64,000 nucleotides of DNA from an uncultured Bacillota bacterium (GTDB lineage Bacteria > Bacillota_I > Bacilli_A > RFN20 > CAG-288). Below, piece by piece: positions 51,446 through 60,187 of the stretch. The DNA lies in NCBI GenBank assembly GCA_949300365.1, contig CASGEC010000004.1, forward strand, positions 1-64,000, in the 5' to 3' direction. Under the pieces are notes generated by a model. That model was not told the DNA's origin, made no database searches, and was given only the letters and a program-made list of their open reading frames with translations. Position numbers and translations under genes: made by a program. The first letter of the stretch is position 1; each line of letters starts with the position of its first letter.

Positions 51446-54400
51446 ATGGAAAACGAAAAAAACACGAACGGTAAAAGCGTCCCGGCGAGAAGGTCCCCCT
51501 TTCCGATTCTCTGGGGAATCATCCTTCTGGCCCTTGTCGTCGTCAGCTTTTCCGGAATGACGGCTTTCGGTGCCTTTCTCACCTACTCCTTCGTCTTTCT
51601 TTTCGGGGCGTTCTTTCCTGTCGTTCTCGTCCTTGTTGCCATCTGTGCCTTGCTTCTGATCTTCCGGGGAAAGGTGCTTGAGAAGGGAAACCGCCTTTTC
51701 CTGACGGGCTTCTTCCTCCTTTTCTTCAGCATGCTGGCTCTCGGCTCGAGTTCCTTTATCGGTGGTATCGAGGATTTTACCTTTGCCATGTTCTCTCCGG
51801 CCTATATGGACCGGATGAAGAGCTTTTCCGATACGGTCTTCGAGGTTCAGGACTATGCCCAGTTCGGAAGTCTTGGCGGTGGTTTTATCGGAACCTTCCT
51901 CTTTGCTCTCTTTGCCTCGTTCATGGCCTATGGCGGAACACTCGCCCTCTTTGTCGTCCTTCTTGTCCTCGGCCTTGTCTTGGCCTTGGCCAAGCCCCTT
52001 CATGATCTCTTCGTCCTCTTCCGGGGAAAGAGAGCCGGAAAGGTCGAATATTCCTCTCCCTATCGCCAGGATGGCCCGAGGAAAAAGGCCCCTGTGGAAA
52101 AGAAGCAGGAAGAGGAACCGGAAATCGATCCCGAACTGACCAAGCCCTTCTCCGATAGCTGGTATCGGGACAGCAATTCGACGATGGGAATCCCGGCCGC
52201 ACACCAGATGGCACCTGTGGAAGAGGATGACGACCTTCCTAAGAGAGCCGCCTTTGCCGAGTCGACTTTGCTTCGTGGCTATACTCCCGAGAAGGGCGTC
52301 GTCGAAGCAAAGAAGGAAGAAAGAAATCCCGATACCTTGGAAGAAACGCTTTCCAAGGAGGACAATTTCCTTTCCGCCCCCTATTCTCCCAAGAAGAAAA
52401 AGGCACAAACCATCGTCGAAGAACCTAAGCCGGCCCCGGCAATGGAAAGGAAGCCTATCGAAAAGGAAGAGGAAAAACCTGTCCCGGAACCTGAGGAAAA
52501 GGAAGAGGAAGCAACACAGGCTAGCCTTGTCCAGACAACAAGGAAGGCAAAGCCCGTTCCTGAGATTAAGCCTATTGAACCCGAACCGGAAAAGGAAGAG
52601 GAAACGCCCAGTGAACCCAGTGAGGAAAGGATCCTGAAGACCGTTCCCGTCTTCCAGCCAGAGCCCGAACCGGAGCTCGTCCAACCGGAAAACGTGACGG
52701 AAAAGAAGCCTGTGATCGATCCGGAGCTTTCCCAAAAGGCCTCTCGCCGCGCCGAGGAATTCCGCAAGAACTCCCTCAACCGGGATGCGACCTTCGAAGT
52801 CCTACCTGAGCAGCCGCAGCCCAAGCCTTCCACACCGAGTGTCGATCCTCTTCTTGTCCAGGCCAAGTCGCTGCAGAACAAGAAAGTGATCGAAGACCAT
52901 CCGCATGAATTCCTCGTCGAAGGCGCTGTCGAGAAGGAAGAGGAAAACACGCCGGAGGAAACGCCGGAAGAGCTTCTGGAACAGCGCTACTTCGAGATCC
53001 GCCGCAAGAAGATCGAGGAAGAGCAGGAAAAGAAGCGGATCGAGGAAGAGGAAAGGAAGGCCAAGGTCTTCAAGTACGTCTCGCCGCATCTGCGGAAATA
53101 CGACTATGCCCTTCCGGATGATTCCCTTCTTGAGGAAAGGGACGATTCCGACAAGCTGATCGTCAACAACGAGGCAGCCCAGGAAAAGGCGAAGATCATC
53201 AACAAGGTCTTCAGCGACTTCCGCATCCAGGCCAAGGCCATCTCCTTCACCATCGGCGCATCCGTCACCCGCTTCAACATCCAGATGGAGCCGGGCGTCA
53301 AGAGCGAGAAGATCAATTCCGTTCTCAACGAGCTGCAGATCGCCCTCAACGGCGACAAGTCGGTCCGTATCGAGACGGTCGTGGAAGGAAGGACGACGTC
53401 GGGTATCGAGCTTGGAAATGCCGCCCCGATGGCTGTCTCCTTCAAGGAAGCCTTCCAGGAAGTGGAAAAGCATCCGGAATCCAATCTCCTTCTGCCGATC
53501 GGAAAGGATATCTCCGGACAGATCATCACCTTCCCGCTGGACGAGATGCCGCATCTTCTTGTCGCCGGCACCACTGGTTCGGGAAAGTCGGTCCTCGTCC
53601 ACTCCCTGATCATGACGCTCATCATGCGCAATTACCCCAGCCAGCTCAAGCTGATGCTTATCGACCCCAAGCAGGTCGAGTTTGCCAAGTACAATCTCGA
53701 AAGCCATCTCTATTGCCCTGTCATCTCCGATGCGGAATCGGCTATCGTCGCCTTGCAGAAGCTCTGCAACGAGATGGATCGCCGCTATAGTGTCCTCAAG
53801 CAATGGGGATGCGTCAAGATGAGCGAATACCGCGAAAAAAGGAAGGACCGGGAAGACCAGATGGAGGAAATCCCGGATGTCGTCTGCGTGATCGACGAAT
53901 TCGCGGATTTGATGCAGACCGGCGGTGGCGAAGTCGCCGAGACCGTCCAGCGCATCTCCCAGAAGGCAAGGGCAGCGGGCATCTACCTCATCATCGCGAC
54001 CCAGAGGCCGAGCAAGGACGTCATCCCGATGGTCATCAAGAGCAATATCTCCTGCCGCATCGGTCTCTCCTGCTCCACCTCCGTCGATAGCCGTGTCATC
54101 CTCGACGAGAACGGTGCCGAGACCCTTCTTGGACGGGGTGACCTTCTCTTCCGCAATCCGAAGAAGAAGTCCCTTATCCGTGCCCAGTCTCCCTATATCT
54201 CAAACGAAGACATGGACCGCGTTTTGGACTACATCAAGGCCAATGCCGGCGATCCCAACTACGATCCGGAATTCCTGGACCTCGACGTGAAGAACGAGGA
54301 TGTCGGAAACGGCAAGATGGAAGGCGAAGGCGATCTCTACGAGGAGGTCAAGGACTTCGTCATGAAGACGGGCATCGCCAGCAAGTCCGCCCTCATTCGC

Positions 54401-54526
54401 AACTTCTCCATCTCCTATTCCAAGGCCGACCAGTTCATCGCCAGGCTTCGCAACGAAGGCATCGTCCAGGCGATCCAGGGCGGCAAGAACGTCGTCATTC
54501 AGAGAAGACCCATGGAGGAACTATGA
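51446..54526 (+). CDS. ftsK: DNA translocase FtsK/SpoIIIE
   Basis: The 1026-residue septal DNA pump has four N-terminal membrane helices (first near residues 25-50, GIILLALVVVSFSGMTAFGA). A long Glu/Pro-rich linker from about 220 to 480 follows, then the RecA-like motor with Walker A GTTGSGKSVLVHSLIM near 707 and Walker B VVCVIDEFADL, and a C-terminal winged-helix gamma domain (GIASKSALIRNFSISYSKAD). It moves chromosome ends away from the closing septum. The ATG at 51446 sits close to a -10-like TATACT at 51432-51437, suggesting a leaderless message. Its stop overlaps the next gene. Confidence 0.95.
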   Translation: MENEKNTNGKSVPARRSPFPILWGIILLALVVVSFSGMTAFGAFLTYSFVFLFGAFFPVVLVLVAICALLLIFRGKVLEKGNRLFLTGFFLLFFSMLALGSSSFIGGIEDFTFAMFSPAYMDRMKSFSDTVFEVQDYAQFGSLGGGFIGTFLFALFASFMAYGGTLALFVVLLVLGLVLALAKPLHDLFVLFRGKRAGKVEYSSPYRQDGPRKKAPVEKKQEEEPEIDPELTKPFSDSWYRDSNSTMGIPAAHQMAPVEEDDDLPKRAAFAESTLLRGYTPEKGVVEAKKEERNPDTLEETLSKEDNFLSAPYSPKKKKAQTIVEEPKPAPAMERKPIEKEEEKPVPEPEEKEEEATQASLVQTTRKAKPVPEIKPIEPEPEKEEETPSEPSEERILKTVPVFQPEPEPELVQPENVTEKKPVIDPELSQKASRRAEEFRKNSLNRDATFEVLPEQPQPKPSTPSVDPLLVQAKSLQNKKVIEDHPHEFLVEGAVEKEEENTPEETPEELLEQRYFEIRRKKIEEEQEKKRIEEEERKAKVFKYVSPHLRKYDYALPDDSLLEERDDSDKLIVNNEAAQEKAKIINKVFSDFRIQAKAISFTIGASVTRFNIQMEPGVKSEKINSVLNELQIALNGDKSVRIETVVEGRTTSGIELGNAAPMAVSFKEAFQEVEKHPESNLLLPIGKDISGQIITFPLDEMPHLLVAGTTGSGKSVLVHSLIMTLIMRNYPSQLKLMLIDPKQVEFAKYNLESHLYCPVISDAESAIVALQKLCNEMDRRYSVLKQWGCVKMSEYREKRKDREDQMEEIPDVVCVIDEFADLMQTGGGEVAETVQRISQKARAAGIYLIIATQRPSKDVIPMVIKSNISCRIGLSCSTSVDSRVILDENGAETLLGRGDLLFRNPKKKSLIRAQSPYISNEDMDRVLDYIKANAGDPNYDPEFLDLDVKNEDVGNGKMEGEGDLYEEVKDFVMKTGIASKSALIRNFSISYSKADQFIARLRNEGIVQAIQGGKNVVIQRRPMEEL

Positions 54527-55620
54527 AAGACCTATCCCGCCACATCGATGTCGATTCGCATAGGACGCGCCTAGTCTTCCTTCTTCCCAAGGACGAAATC
54601 CCCGATGAGAGTCTCGTCCTTCTCTGCGCGCTTCTAAAGCTTGCCCCCTCATCGGAAAGAAAGGGGCGCTATCAGGCCCTTGCCGGCCTCACGCTGGATT
54701 TCCATCCGCTCCGCCTTGGAGGGAAAAATGCCCTCCTTGTCGTAGAGGACCAGATTGAGGACAGAAGCCTTTCCTATTTCCTTCAGGACCCCTATAAGGA
54801 AGGAGGCCGCTTTGTCCAGAGCCTCTTGGTGAATGGCCCTATCCACGACGAGAAAGTCCTCTTACAGGCAAAAAGGCTCCTTCTTTCCAAAAAGTGGGAT
54901 GCCAACGCCATCTTTGCAAGCAGGCTTGGATTGGATTGTGCCTTGATCGTTCCCGATTTCAAGAAGCTTCTTTCCACTCGCTTTGCGGATATCGACAAGG
55001 CCCTTGCTTCCTTCTCTTCCCCTGTCGGTGCCCTTTCCGTCTATGTTGGCAGTGCCAAGAGGGACTATCCTCTTCCCTATCCGCATCTGGAGAAGAAGGA
55101 AAGTATCGAACACTTCTCCGACTTGATCCTTCCGGAAGGGACATCCGGGGAAAGCCTTGCTCTTGTCTTGGATCATCTTCCCATCGAGAACGTGGAGGAT
55201 CTCTTCTCCTTCGACTCGGCCTACTGGACCTTGAAGCGGACCTGCTCCCTTTATTTCAGAAGGATGATGCTCTCCGAGATCGACTATCGCCTCTATCCCC
55301 TGGACAGGACGAGAAGCGTCCTTCTTCTGGGCTTTGAGTCGAACAACCTCACCCTCTTAAGAAGACAGCTTCCCTTCCATAAAGGCGAAAGACTTCCTTT
55401 CCTCTACGACCGAGCACGGAGCGATGACCAGCTTCTCAGAAAGTCCTCCCTTTCCCTTCTCGTCGACAGGAAAAAAAGGCTCTCCTCCCTTCTTGGCTGT
55501 GCCCTCCTAGGTCTTGATGGCAAGGACCTTTTGAACGAGCACAAGGCCGAAAGGGCTCAGGCGTTCTATCAATCCCTGACGATAACAGACATCGTCTTTG
55601 CCACAGGAGAAAGAAAATGA
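54523..55620 (+). CDS. Probable M16-like protein without active site (YmfF position)
   Basis: The 365-residue protein overlaps the ftsK stop by four bases and is followed by a YmfH-like gene overlapping by four. In Bacillus and relatives this place is held by ymfF, an M16 peptidase-like partner. The sequence contains YVGSAKRDYPLPYPHLEKKE and LGFESNNLTLLRRQLPFHKG but no HxxEH zinc motif. I did not recognise a domain directly; the assignment comes from gene order and from the adjoining M16 relative. Residues are mainly soluble, with no signal peptide. Confidence 0.55.
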   Translation: MKDLSRHIDVDSHRTRLVFLLPKDEIPDESLVLLCALLKLAPSSERKGRYQALAGLTLDFHPLRLGGKNALLVVEDQIEDRSLSYFLQDPYKEGGRFVQSLLVNGPIHDEKVLLQAKRLLLSKKWDANAIFASRLGLDCALIVPDFKKLLSTRFADIDKALASFSSPVGALSVYVGSAKRDYPLPYPHLEKKESIEHFSDLILPEGTSGESLALVLDHLPIENVEDLFSFDSAYWTLKRTCSLYFRRMMLSEIDYRLYPLDRTRSVLLLGFESNNLTLLRRQLPFHKGERLPFLYDRARSDDQLLRKSSLSLLVDRKKRLSSLLGCALLGLDGKDLLNEHKAERAQAFYQSLTITDIVFATGERK

Positions 55621-56846
55621 TCAAGAGCGATTATGGACATCTCAACTGTCCTTTCTACGAACAGAAACTCAAGAGCGGACTCAAGGTCCTCTTTATCCCC
55701 ATGAAGGGAAAAGGCGAAAGCGCCATGGTCTACCTTTCCCAGGGTGGCTATCTCCACGACGAGAAGATCGAATCCAGCAAGATTCCCTTCGGAACGGCAT
55801 ACTATCTCGCCCACATGGTCATGGACGAGGCTTTCCAGAAGAGCCTTCTCCAGAAGGGCGCTATCGGAAGCTGTGAGAGTGACCTCTCCTATACTTCCTT
55901 CCAGGTGACGGCCAAGAAGGATATCTTCACCCCTCTTTCGATGCTTCTGGAACGTCTCTACAACATGGATTTCTCCGAGGATGAGCTGGAGGCCATGAAG
56001 GATACTCTCTCCCCCAAAAACGATGGCCTCAACCTCGCCAGGAAGAACCTCCTTCTCAACCTCTATTCCTCTTCCCCGATCCGCCTTGGCCTCGTTCCGG
56101 ACAGGGAACAGGCCATTCCTATCCACGTCACGGCCCTCAGGAAATACCTCCAGCGTTACTATGTCCCCAACAGGGTCACCTTGATCCTTGCCGGCGACTA
56201 TACGCCCAACGAATGCATGGAGAAAATAGCGACGCTTCGCCTTCCCAAGGATATCGTCACCTTCAGCAAGGAGCTCTCCTTTGACGAGGACTACTCTGCT
56301 CCGGTCAAGGACTATGCCTCCACGGCGGCCAAGGATGGCAACTATCTAGTCTACGGCATCAAGTTCCAGCCGCGTGAGAAGCTGTATGAGAAGTTCGGTC
56401 AGATGATGTTCTTCTCCTACGAGATATTCAAGGAATGCCTCTTTACGAAGAATGCCGCTTTCCTTTCCGGAATCCGAAATGTCGATAGCGACCTCTTGGA
56501 TGTCTCCTTCCATGAGGGCGGCGAGGATGGCTATCTCCTTCTTGCCATCAAGACCAAGAGCCCGGTTGCCGTCCTAAGCTTCCTGACGGAATATCTGGAG
56601 CGCATCGAAAAGAGAGTCGACCGCCGTCTTTTCGAGGATGTTCTTTCCGAGTACTACGCTTCCGGTATCGGGCTTTTAAGAAACCCGGTCTCCTGCGTCC
56701 TTTCCTTCTCCAAGGCCTATGCCAACAACCTTCCCTATACTTCCCTTCTGACGCTGACGTCGAAGACAAACTTCCGCTCCTTCAGGACGTTCCTCAAGGA
56801 TGTCGGGACCTTTGCCCGTTCCGCCTACTATCTGAATAAGGCATGA
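55617..56846 (+). CDS. M16-family protein, zinc motif lost (YmfH-like)
   Basis: The 409-residue protein matches the YmfH peptidase-like family: opening YEQKLKSGLKVLFIPMKGKG, then the pitrilysin active-site region, and PNRVTLILAGDYTPNECMEK in the middle. Where active M16 enzymes have HxxEH followed by a distant Glu, this protein has GTAYYLAHMVMDE, so the first His and the Glu are gone. It is predicted to be inactive as a protease and may act as a scaffold or chaperone. It overlaps both neighbours. Confidence 0.75.
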   Translation: MIKSDYGHLNCPFYEQKLKSGLKVLFIPMKGKGESAMVYLSQGGYLHDEKIESSKIPFGTAYYLAHMVMDEAFQKSLLQKGAIGSCESDLSYTSFQVTAKKDIFTPLSMLLERLYNMDFSEDELEAMKDTLSPKNDGLNLARKNLLLNLYSSSPIRLGLVPDREQAIPIHVTALRKYLQRYYVPNRVTLILAGDYTPNECMEKIATLRLPKDIVTFSKELSFDEDYSAPVKDYASTAAKDGNYLVYGIKFQPREKLYEKFGQMMFFSYEIFKECLFTKNAAFLSGIRNVDSDLLDVSFHEGGEDGYLLLAIKTKSPVAVLSFLTEYLERIEKRVDRRLFEDVLSEYYASGIGLLRNPVSCVLSFSKAYANNLPYTSLLTLTSKTNFRSFRTFLKDVGTFARSAYYLNKA

Positions 56847-57181
56847 CGATGGAAGGGCTTGGCGTCGACGTTTCGCTCATCGAGCGTTTCAAGGGGAAGG
56901 AGGAACTGGCAAAGAGGATCCTCTCTCTCGGGGAGTACGAGGAATACCTAAAGAGTCCCTCTCCGGAAACCTTCCTCTCCAGCCGCTTTTCCGTCAAGGA
57001 GAGCTACGTGAAGGCAAGCGGGGACAGAAAGGTCGACTATCGGGACCTGGAAGTCCGGCATGCCCCGGATGGGAAACCCCTTCTCTTCCTCAAGGGGAAG
57101 GAAGTCGATTGCCTTCTTTCCATCAGCCATGATGTCGTCTCCATTGCCGTATTGCTCCTGAAGAAAGGAACGGACCTATGA
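56843..57181 (+). CDS. acpS: Holo-[acyl-carrier-protein] synthase
   Basis: The 112-residue enzyme attaches phosphopantetheine to ACP. It has the family motifs GLGVDVSLIERFKGK with the metal-binding Asp, RFSVKESYVKASGD in place of FAAKEAxxKA, and the C-terminal SISHD. The start overlaps the previous stop as ATGA, and the stop overlaps the pullulanase gene. Being short and complete, it is confidently assigned. Confidence 0.92.
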   Translation: MTMEGLGVDVSLIERFKGKEELAKRILSLGEYEEYLKSPSPETFLSSRFSVKESYVKASGDRKVDYRDLEVRHAPDGKPLLFLKGKEVDCLLSISHDVVSIAVLLLKKGTDL

Positions 57182-59322
57182 AAAAGATCATGATGCAGGC
57201 CATCGCCAAGCAGGGCAATGTCCTGGATGTCGTCTTCAGCAAGGACTTCTATACGATGCCGCAGAAGGAATTCCGCATCTACGAGGATGGAAAGCTCAGG
57301 ATGAAGGCGCGGCCTGTCAGCCAGTCGGAATCCGGATCGTCCTATATCTACACCCTGATCACAAAGGACCTCGTCTTCGTCCCGGGAAGGGAATACCTCG
57401 TCAAGACAAAGGAGAACTACTTCATCCCGATCGACATATCCTTTTTGGCGATGACGCCGGCCTTTGAGAAACGCTATCGCTATGACGGCAGGCTTGGTGC
57501 CATCTACGACAAGGAGAAGACCGTTTTCCGTGTCTTTTCGCCTTTTGCCACGACGATGGTCCTCAAGCTCATGGCAAAGGGTGAGAAAGAATACAAGACC
57601 TACCGGATGGCGCGGGATGACGAGCATGGCATCTATGAGATCACGATTCCCGGAGACCTCGATGGTGCCAAGTATCTCTTCAGCCCCAAGATCTTCGGCG
57701 ATATCTATGACGTCGTCGATCCCTATGCCTATGCCCTAGGAAGGAACTCCCTCTATGGCTATGTCATCGATCCGGAGAAGGTCCTTGCCATCAAGACGGA
57801 AAGGGATCACCTTCCGCCTTCCAGGGCACGGACAAGGGATGTCATCTATGAATGCTCCGTCCGCGACATGACTTCCCTGACGGATCTTCCCGACAAGGGA
57901 ACCTATGAGGCGCTCTCCAAGGAAGGCCTTCTGACCAAGGGCGGACTTCCGATGGGCCTGGACTATCTTGCCAGCCTTGGTGTGACCCATGTCCAGCTTC
58001 AGCCGGTCCTCGACTTCCAGACGATCGACGATGACGATCCCTTCTCGACCTACAATTGGGGCTATGACCCTTCCTTCTACTTTGCCCCCGAGGGCTCCTA
58101 TGCCACCAATCCCGACGATCCCTATTCCCGTATCGTCGAACTGAGGAACCTGGTCGCCGCCTTCCATAGGAAAGGCCTTCGTGTCGTCTTCGATGTTGTC
58201 TATAACCATGTCTATTCCGCCCTCTTCAATTCCCTCTCCCTTCTTGTCCCGCAGTATTATTTCCGTCACAACAACGACATGACCCTCTCCAGCGGTTCGG
58301 GCTGCGGAAACGACATCGAGAGCCGGAACTATATGGCAAGGAAGCTCATCAAGGATTCCCTCCTTCACCTTCTTTCCTTCTATGACTGCGATGGCTTCCG
58401 CTTCGATCTGATGGGCATCACCGACATCGATACCCTGAAGGAAGCCTATGACCAGCTCTCCGAGAAAAAGCCGGATATTCTCTTCTATGGCGAGGGATGG
58501 GATCTTTGGACGAATCTTCCTGCCGACATGAAGGCAACCCAATACAATTCCTACAAGATGCCCTTTGCCGCCTTCTTCAATGACCGCTTCCGGGACGTCG
58601 TCAAGGGAAAGACGGAGAAATCCGGACTTGCCGTGCGGGGCTATCTCTCGGGGGACACAAACTACCTCGATGGCTTCAAGCATGTCTTCCTGGGTTCTTC
58701 CGTTGCCATCGCCTTTGCGCCGCTTTTCTCCTCGCCGGACCAATCCCTGAACTTCGTCGAGTGCCACGACAACCACGCCCTCTATGACAAGCTCAAGGCC
58801 TGCTGCACGGGCGAGAGCGACGAGGAGATCTTCCGCCGCATGAAGATGATCACCCTGGCCCTCCTTTCCTCCTGCGGCATTCCCTTCTTCCATGCCGGAC
58901 AGGAAATCGGTCTTTCCAAGAAGGGGAACGGCAATTCCTACGATGCCGGCGATGCCATCAACGGCTTCGACTATTCCCTTCTGGACAAGAGGAAGGATCT
59001 CTATTTCTTCTTCAAGGATGCCATCGCCTTCAAGGAGAGGCTTGTCAACCTCATCGGCAAGGAGCATGGCGAGATCCGCTCCCTGATCTCCTTTGAGAAC
59101 CTGCCCTTCAACGCCGTCAAGATCAACTTCCGCCTCAAGGACTTCACCATCTATCTCATCTTCAACCCGACCAAGAACACCTTCACCTACTCCTTCGAGG
59201 ACTATAGCCAGCTCGTCTTCAACGAGAGCGGAAACGTCGAGAACCAGGACTGCTATGTCAAGCTTGCCATCGTCAGCGCCCTTTCCGCCAGTGTCTATCT
59301 CTCTAGGAGGACCAAGAAATGA
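57178..59322 (+). CDS. pulA: Type I pullulanase, GH13
   Basis: The 714-residue debranching enzyme cuts alpha-1,6 links of pullulan, glycogen or starch. The pullulanase hallmark YNWGYDPSFYFAPEGSY is present, with GH13 regions I VVFDVVYNHV, II DGFRFDLMGI (nucleophile Asp), III LFYGEGWD (acid Glu) and IV FVECHDNHALYD. A CBM48-like domain near residues 95-190 precedes the barrel. There is no signal peptide, so it acts on internal or imported glucans. It overlaps acpS and plsC by four bases each. Confidence 0.95.
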   Translation: MKKIMMQAIAKQGNVLDVVFSKDFYTMPQKEFRIYEDGKLRMKARPVSQSESGSSYIYTLITKDLVFVPGREYLVKTKENYFIPIDISFLAMTPAFEKRYRYDGRLGAIYDKEKTVFRVFSPFATTMVLKLMAKGEKEYKTYRMARDDEHGIYEITIPGDLDGAKYLFSPKIFGDIYDVVDPYAYALGRNSLYGYVIDPEKVLAIKTERDHLPPSRARTRDVIYECSVRDMTSLTDLPDKGTYEALSKEGLLTKGGLPMGLDYLASLGVTHVQLQPVLDFQTIDDDDPFSTYNWGYDPSFYFAPEGSYATNPDDPYSRIVELRNLVAAFHRKGLRVVFDVVYNHVYSALFNSLSLLVPQYYFRHNNDMTLSSGSGCGNDIESRNYMARKLIKDSLLHLLSFYDCDGFRFDLMGITDIDTLKEAYDQLSEKKPDILFYGEGWDLWTNLPADMKATQYNSYKMPFAAFFNDRFRDVVKGKTEKSGLAVRGYLSGDTNYLDGFKHVFLGSSVAIAFAPLFSSPDQSLNFVECHDNHALYDKLKACCTGESDEEIFRRMKMITLALLSSCGIPFFHAGQEIGLSKKGNGNSYDAGDAINGFDYSLLDKRKDLYFFFKDAIAFKERLVNLIGKEHGEIRSLISFENLPFNAVKINFRLKDFTIYLIFNPTKNTFTYSFEDYSQLVFNESGNVENQDCYVKLAIVSALSASVYLSRRTKK

Positions 59323-60125
59323 TCAAGATGGCCCGTATCGTCTTCTTCGGATGGCCCCATATCCTCTGCCGCTTCCCGAAGGTCAACACCTATTCGAAGC
59401 ATCCGGAGGATTACGACCTCGACGTCCGCTTCCGTCAGGTCAAGGGACTGCTCGAGAAGCTCAACAAGAGCTCGTTCCATATCGATTTTCTTATCGAGGG
59501 AAAGGAGAACATCCCCGAAGGACAGTGCCTTTTTGTCGGTAACCACGCCTCCCTCTTCGATCCTGTCGCGATGGTCATGATCCTTGATAGGCCCGTCGGC
59601 TTTCTCTGCAAGAAGGAAGTCGCCTCGATGCCCTTTGCCAGCCAGGTCGCCAAGGCCTTGGACAGCACCTTCATCGATAGGGATGACCTAAGAAGCGAGA
59701 TCACGGCTATCGCAAACCTTGAAAAGAAGATGCGCAACGACAAAAGGCTCTCCTACGTCATCTTCCCGGAGGGGACAAGGTCCAAGGGACCCGATTTCAA
59801 GCTTCTTCCCTTCCATCCGGGATCCTTCAAGGTCGCGACAAGGCTCTCCCTTCCGATCGTCCCCTTCTCCTTCTATCTCACGGACAGGATCCTCAGCCAG
59901 CACTACCACTACAAGCGCTATCCTGTCCAGGTCACCTTCGCTAAGCCGATTCTTCCAGAGGAATACGACAACCTCGACACCAGGGCAATCAGCGAGATGG
60001 CACGGGAAAGAATCCTTGCGGCACAGGAAAAGCAGAGGGAGAAGGACAGGGGACTTGTCATGCGCCTGAATGGCTATTCGGAGAAGAAGACGGACAAGGT
60101 GCTTCACTACCTGCCCAAGAAATAA
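59319..60125 (+). CDS. plsC: 1-acyl-sn-glycerol-3-phosphate acyltransferase
   Basis: The 268-residue acyltransferase makes phosphatidic acid. The HX4D motif is in VGNHASLFDPVAM near residue 76, FPEGTRSKGPD near 148 is the substrate motif, and SFYLTDRILS and VTFAKPILPEEY follow. It has one or no membrane helix. Together with cdsA it serves phospholipid synthesis. It ends the acpS-pulA-plsC run at a terminator. Confidence 0.93.
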   Translation: MIKMARIVFFGWPHILCRFPKVNTYSKHPEDYDLDVRFRQVKGLLEKLNKSSFHIDFLIEGKENIPEGQCLFVGNHASLFDPVAMVMILDRPVGFLCKKEVASMPFASQVAKALDSTFIDRDDLRSEITAIANLEKKMRNDKRLSYVIFPEGTRSKGPDFKLLPFHPGSFKVATRLSLPIVPFSFYLTDRILSQHYHYKRYPVQVTFAKPILPEEYDNLDTRAISEMARERILAAQEKQREKDRGLVMRLNGYSEKKTDKVLHYLPKK

Positions 60126-60137
60126 GGAAGACAAAGA

Positions 60138-60170
60138 AAAAGGTTGTCGTCAGCTGGCGGCAACCTTTTT
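60138..60170 (+). terminator. Bidirectional terminator between plsC and the Sel1 gene
   Basis: AAAGGTTGTCG pairs with CGGCAACCTTT around TCAGCTGG. It is followed by TTTTTG on plus and by TTTTTCTTTG on minus, so it ends both converging genes. Confidence 0.9.
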
Positions 60171-60187
60171 GAATGCTTTGCTATCGA

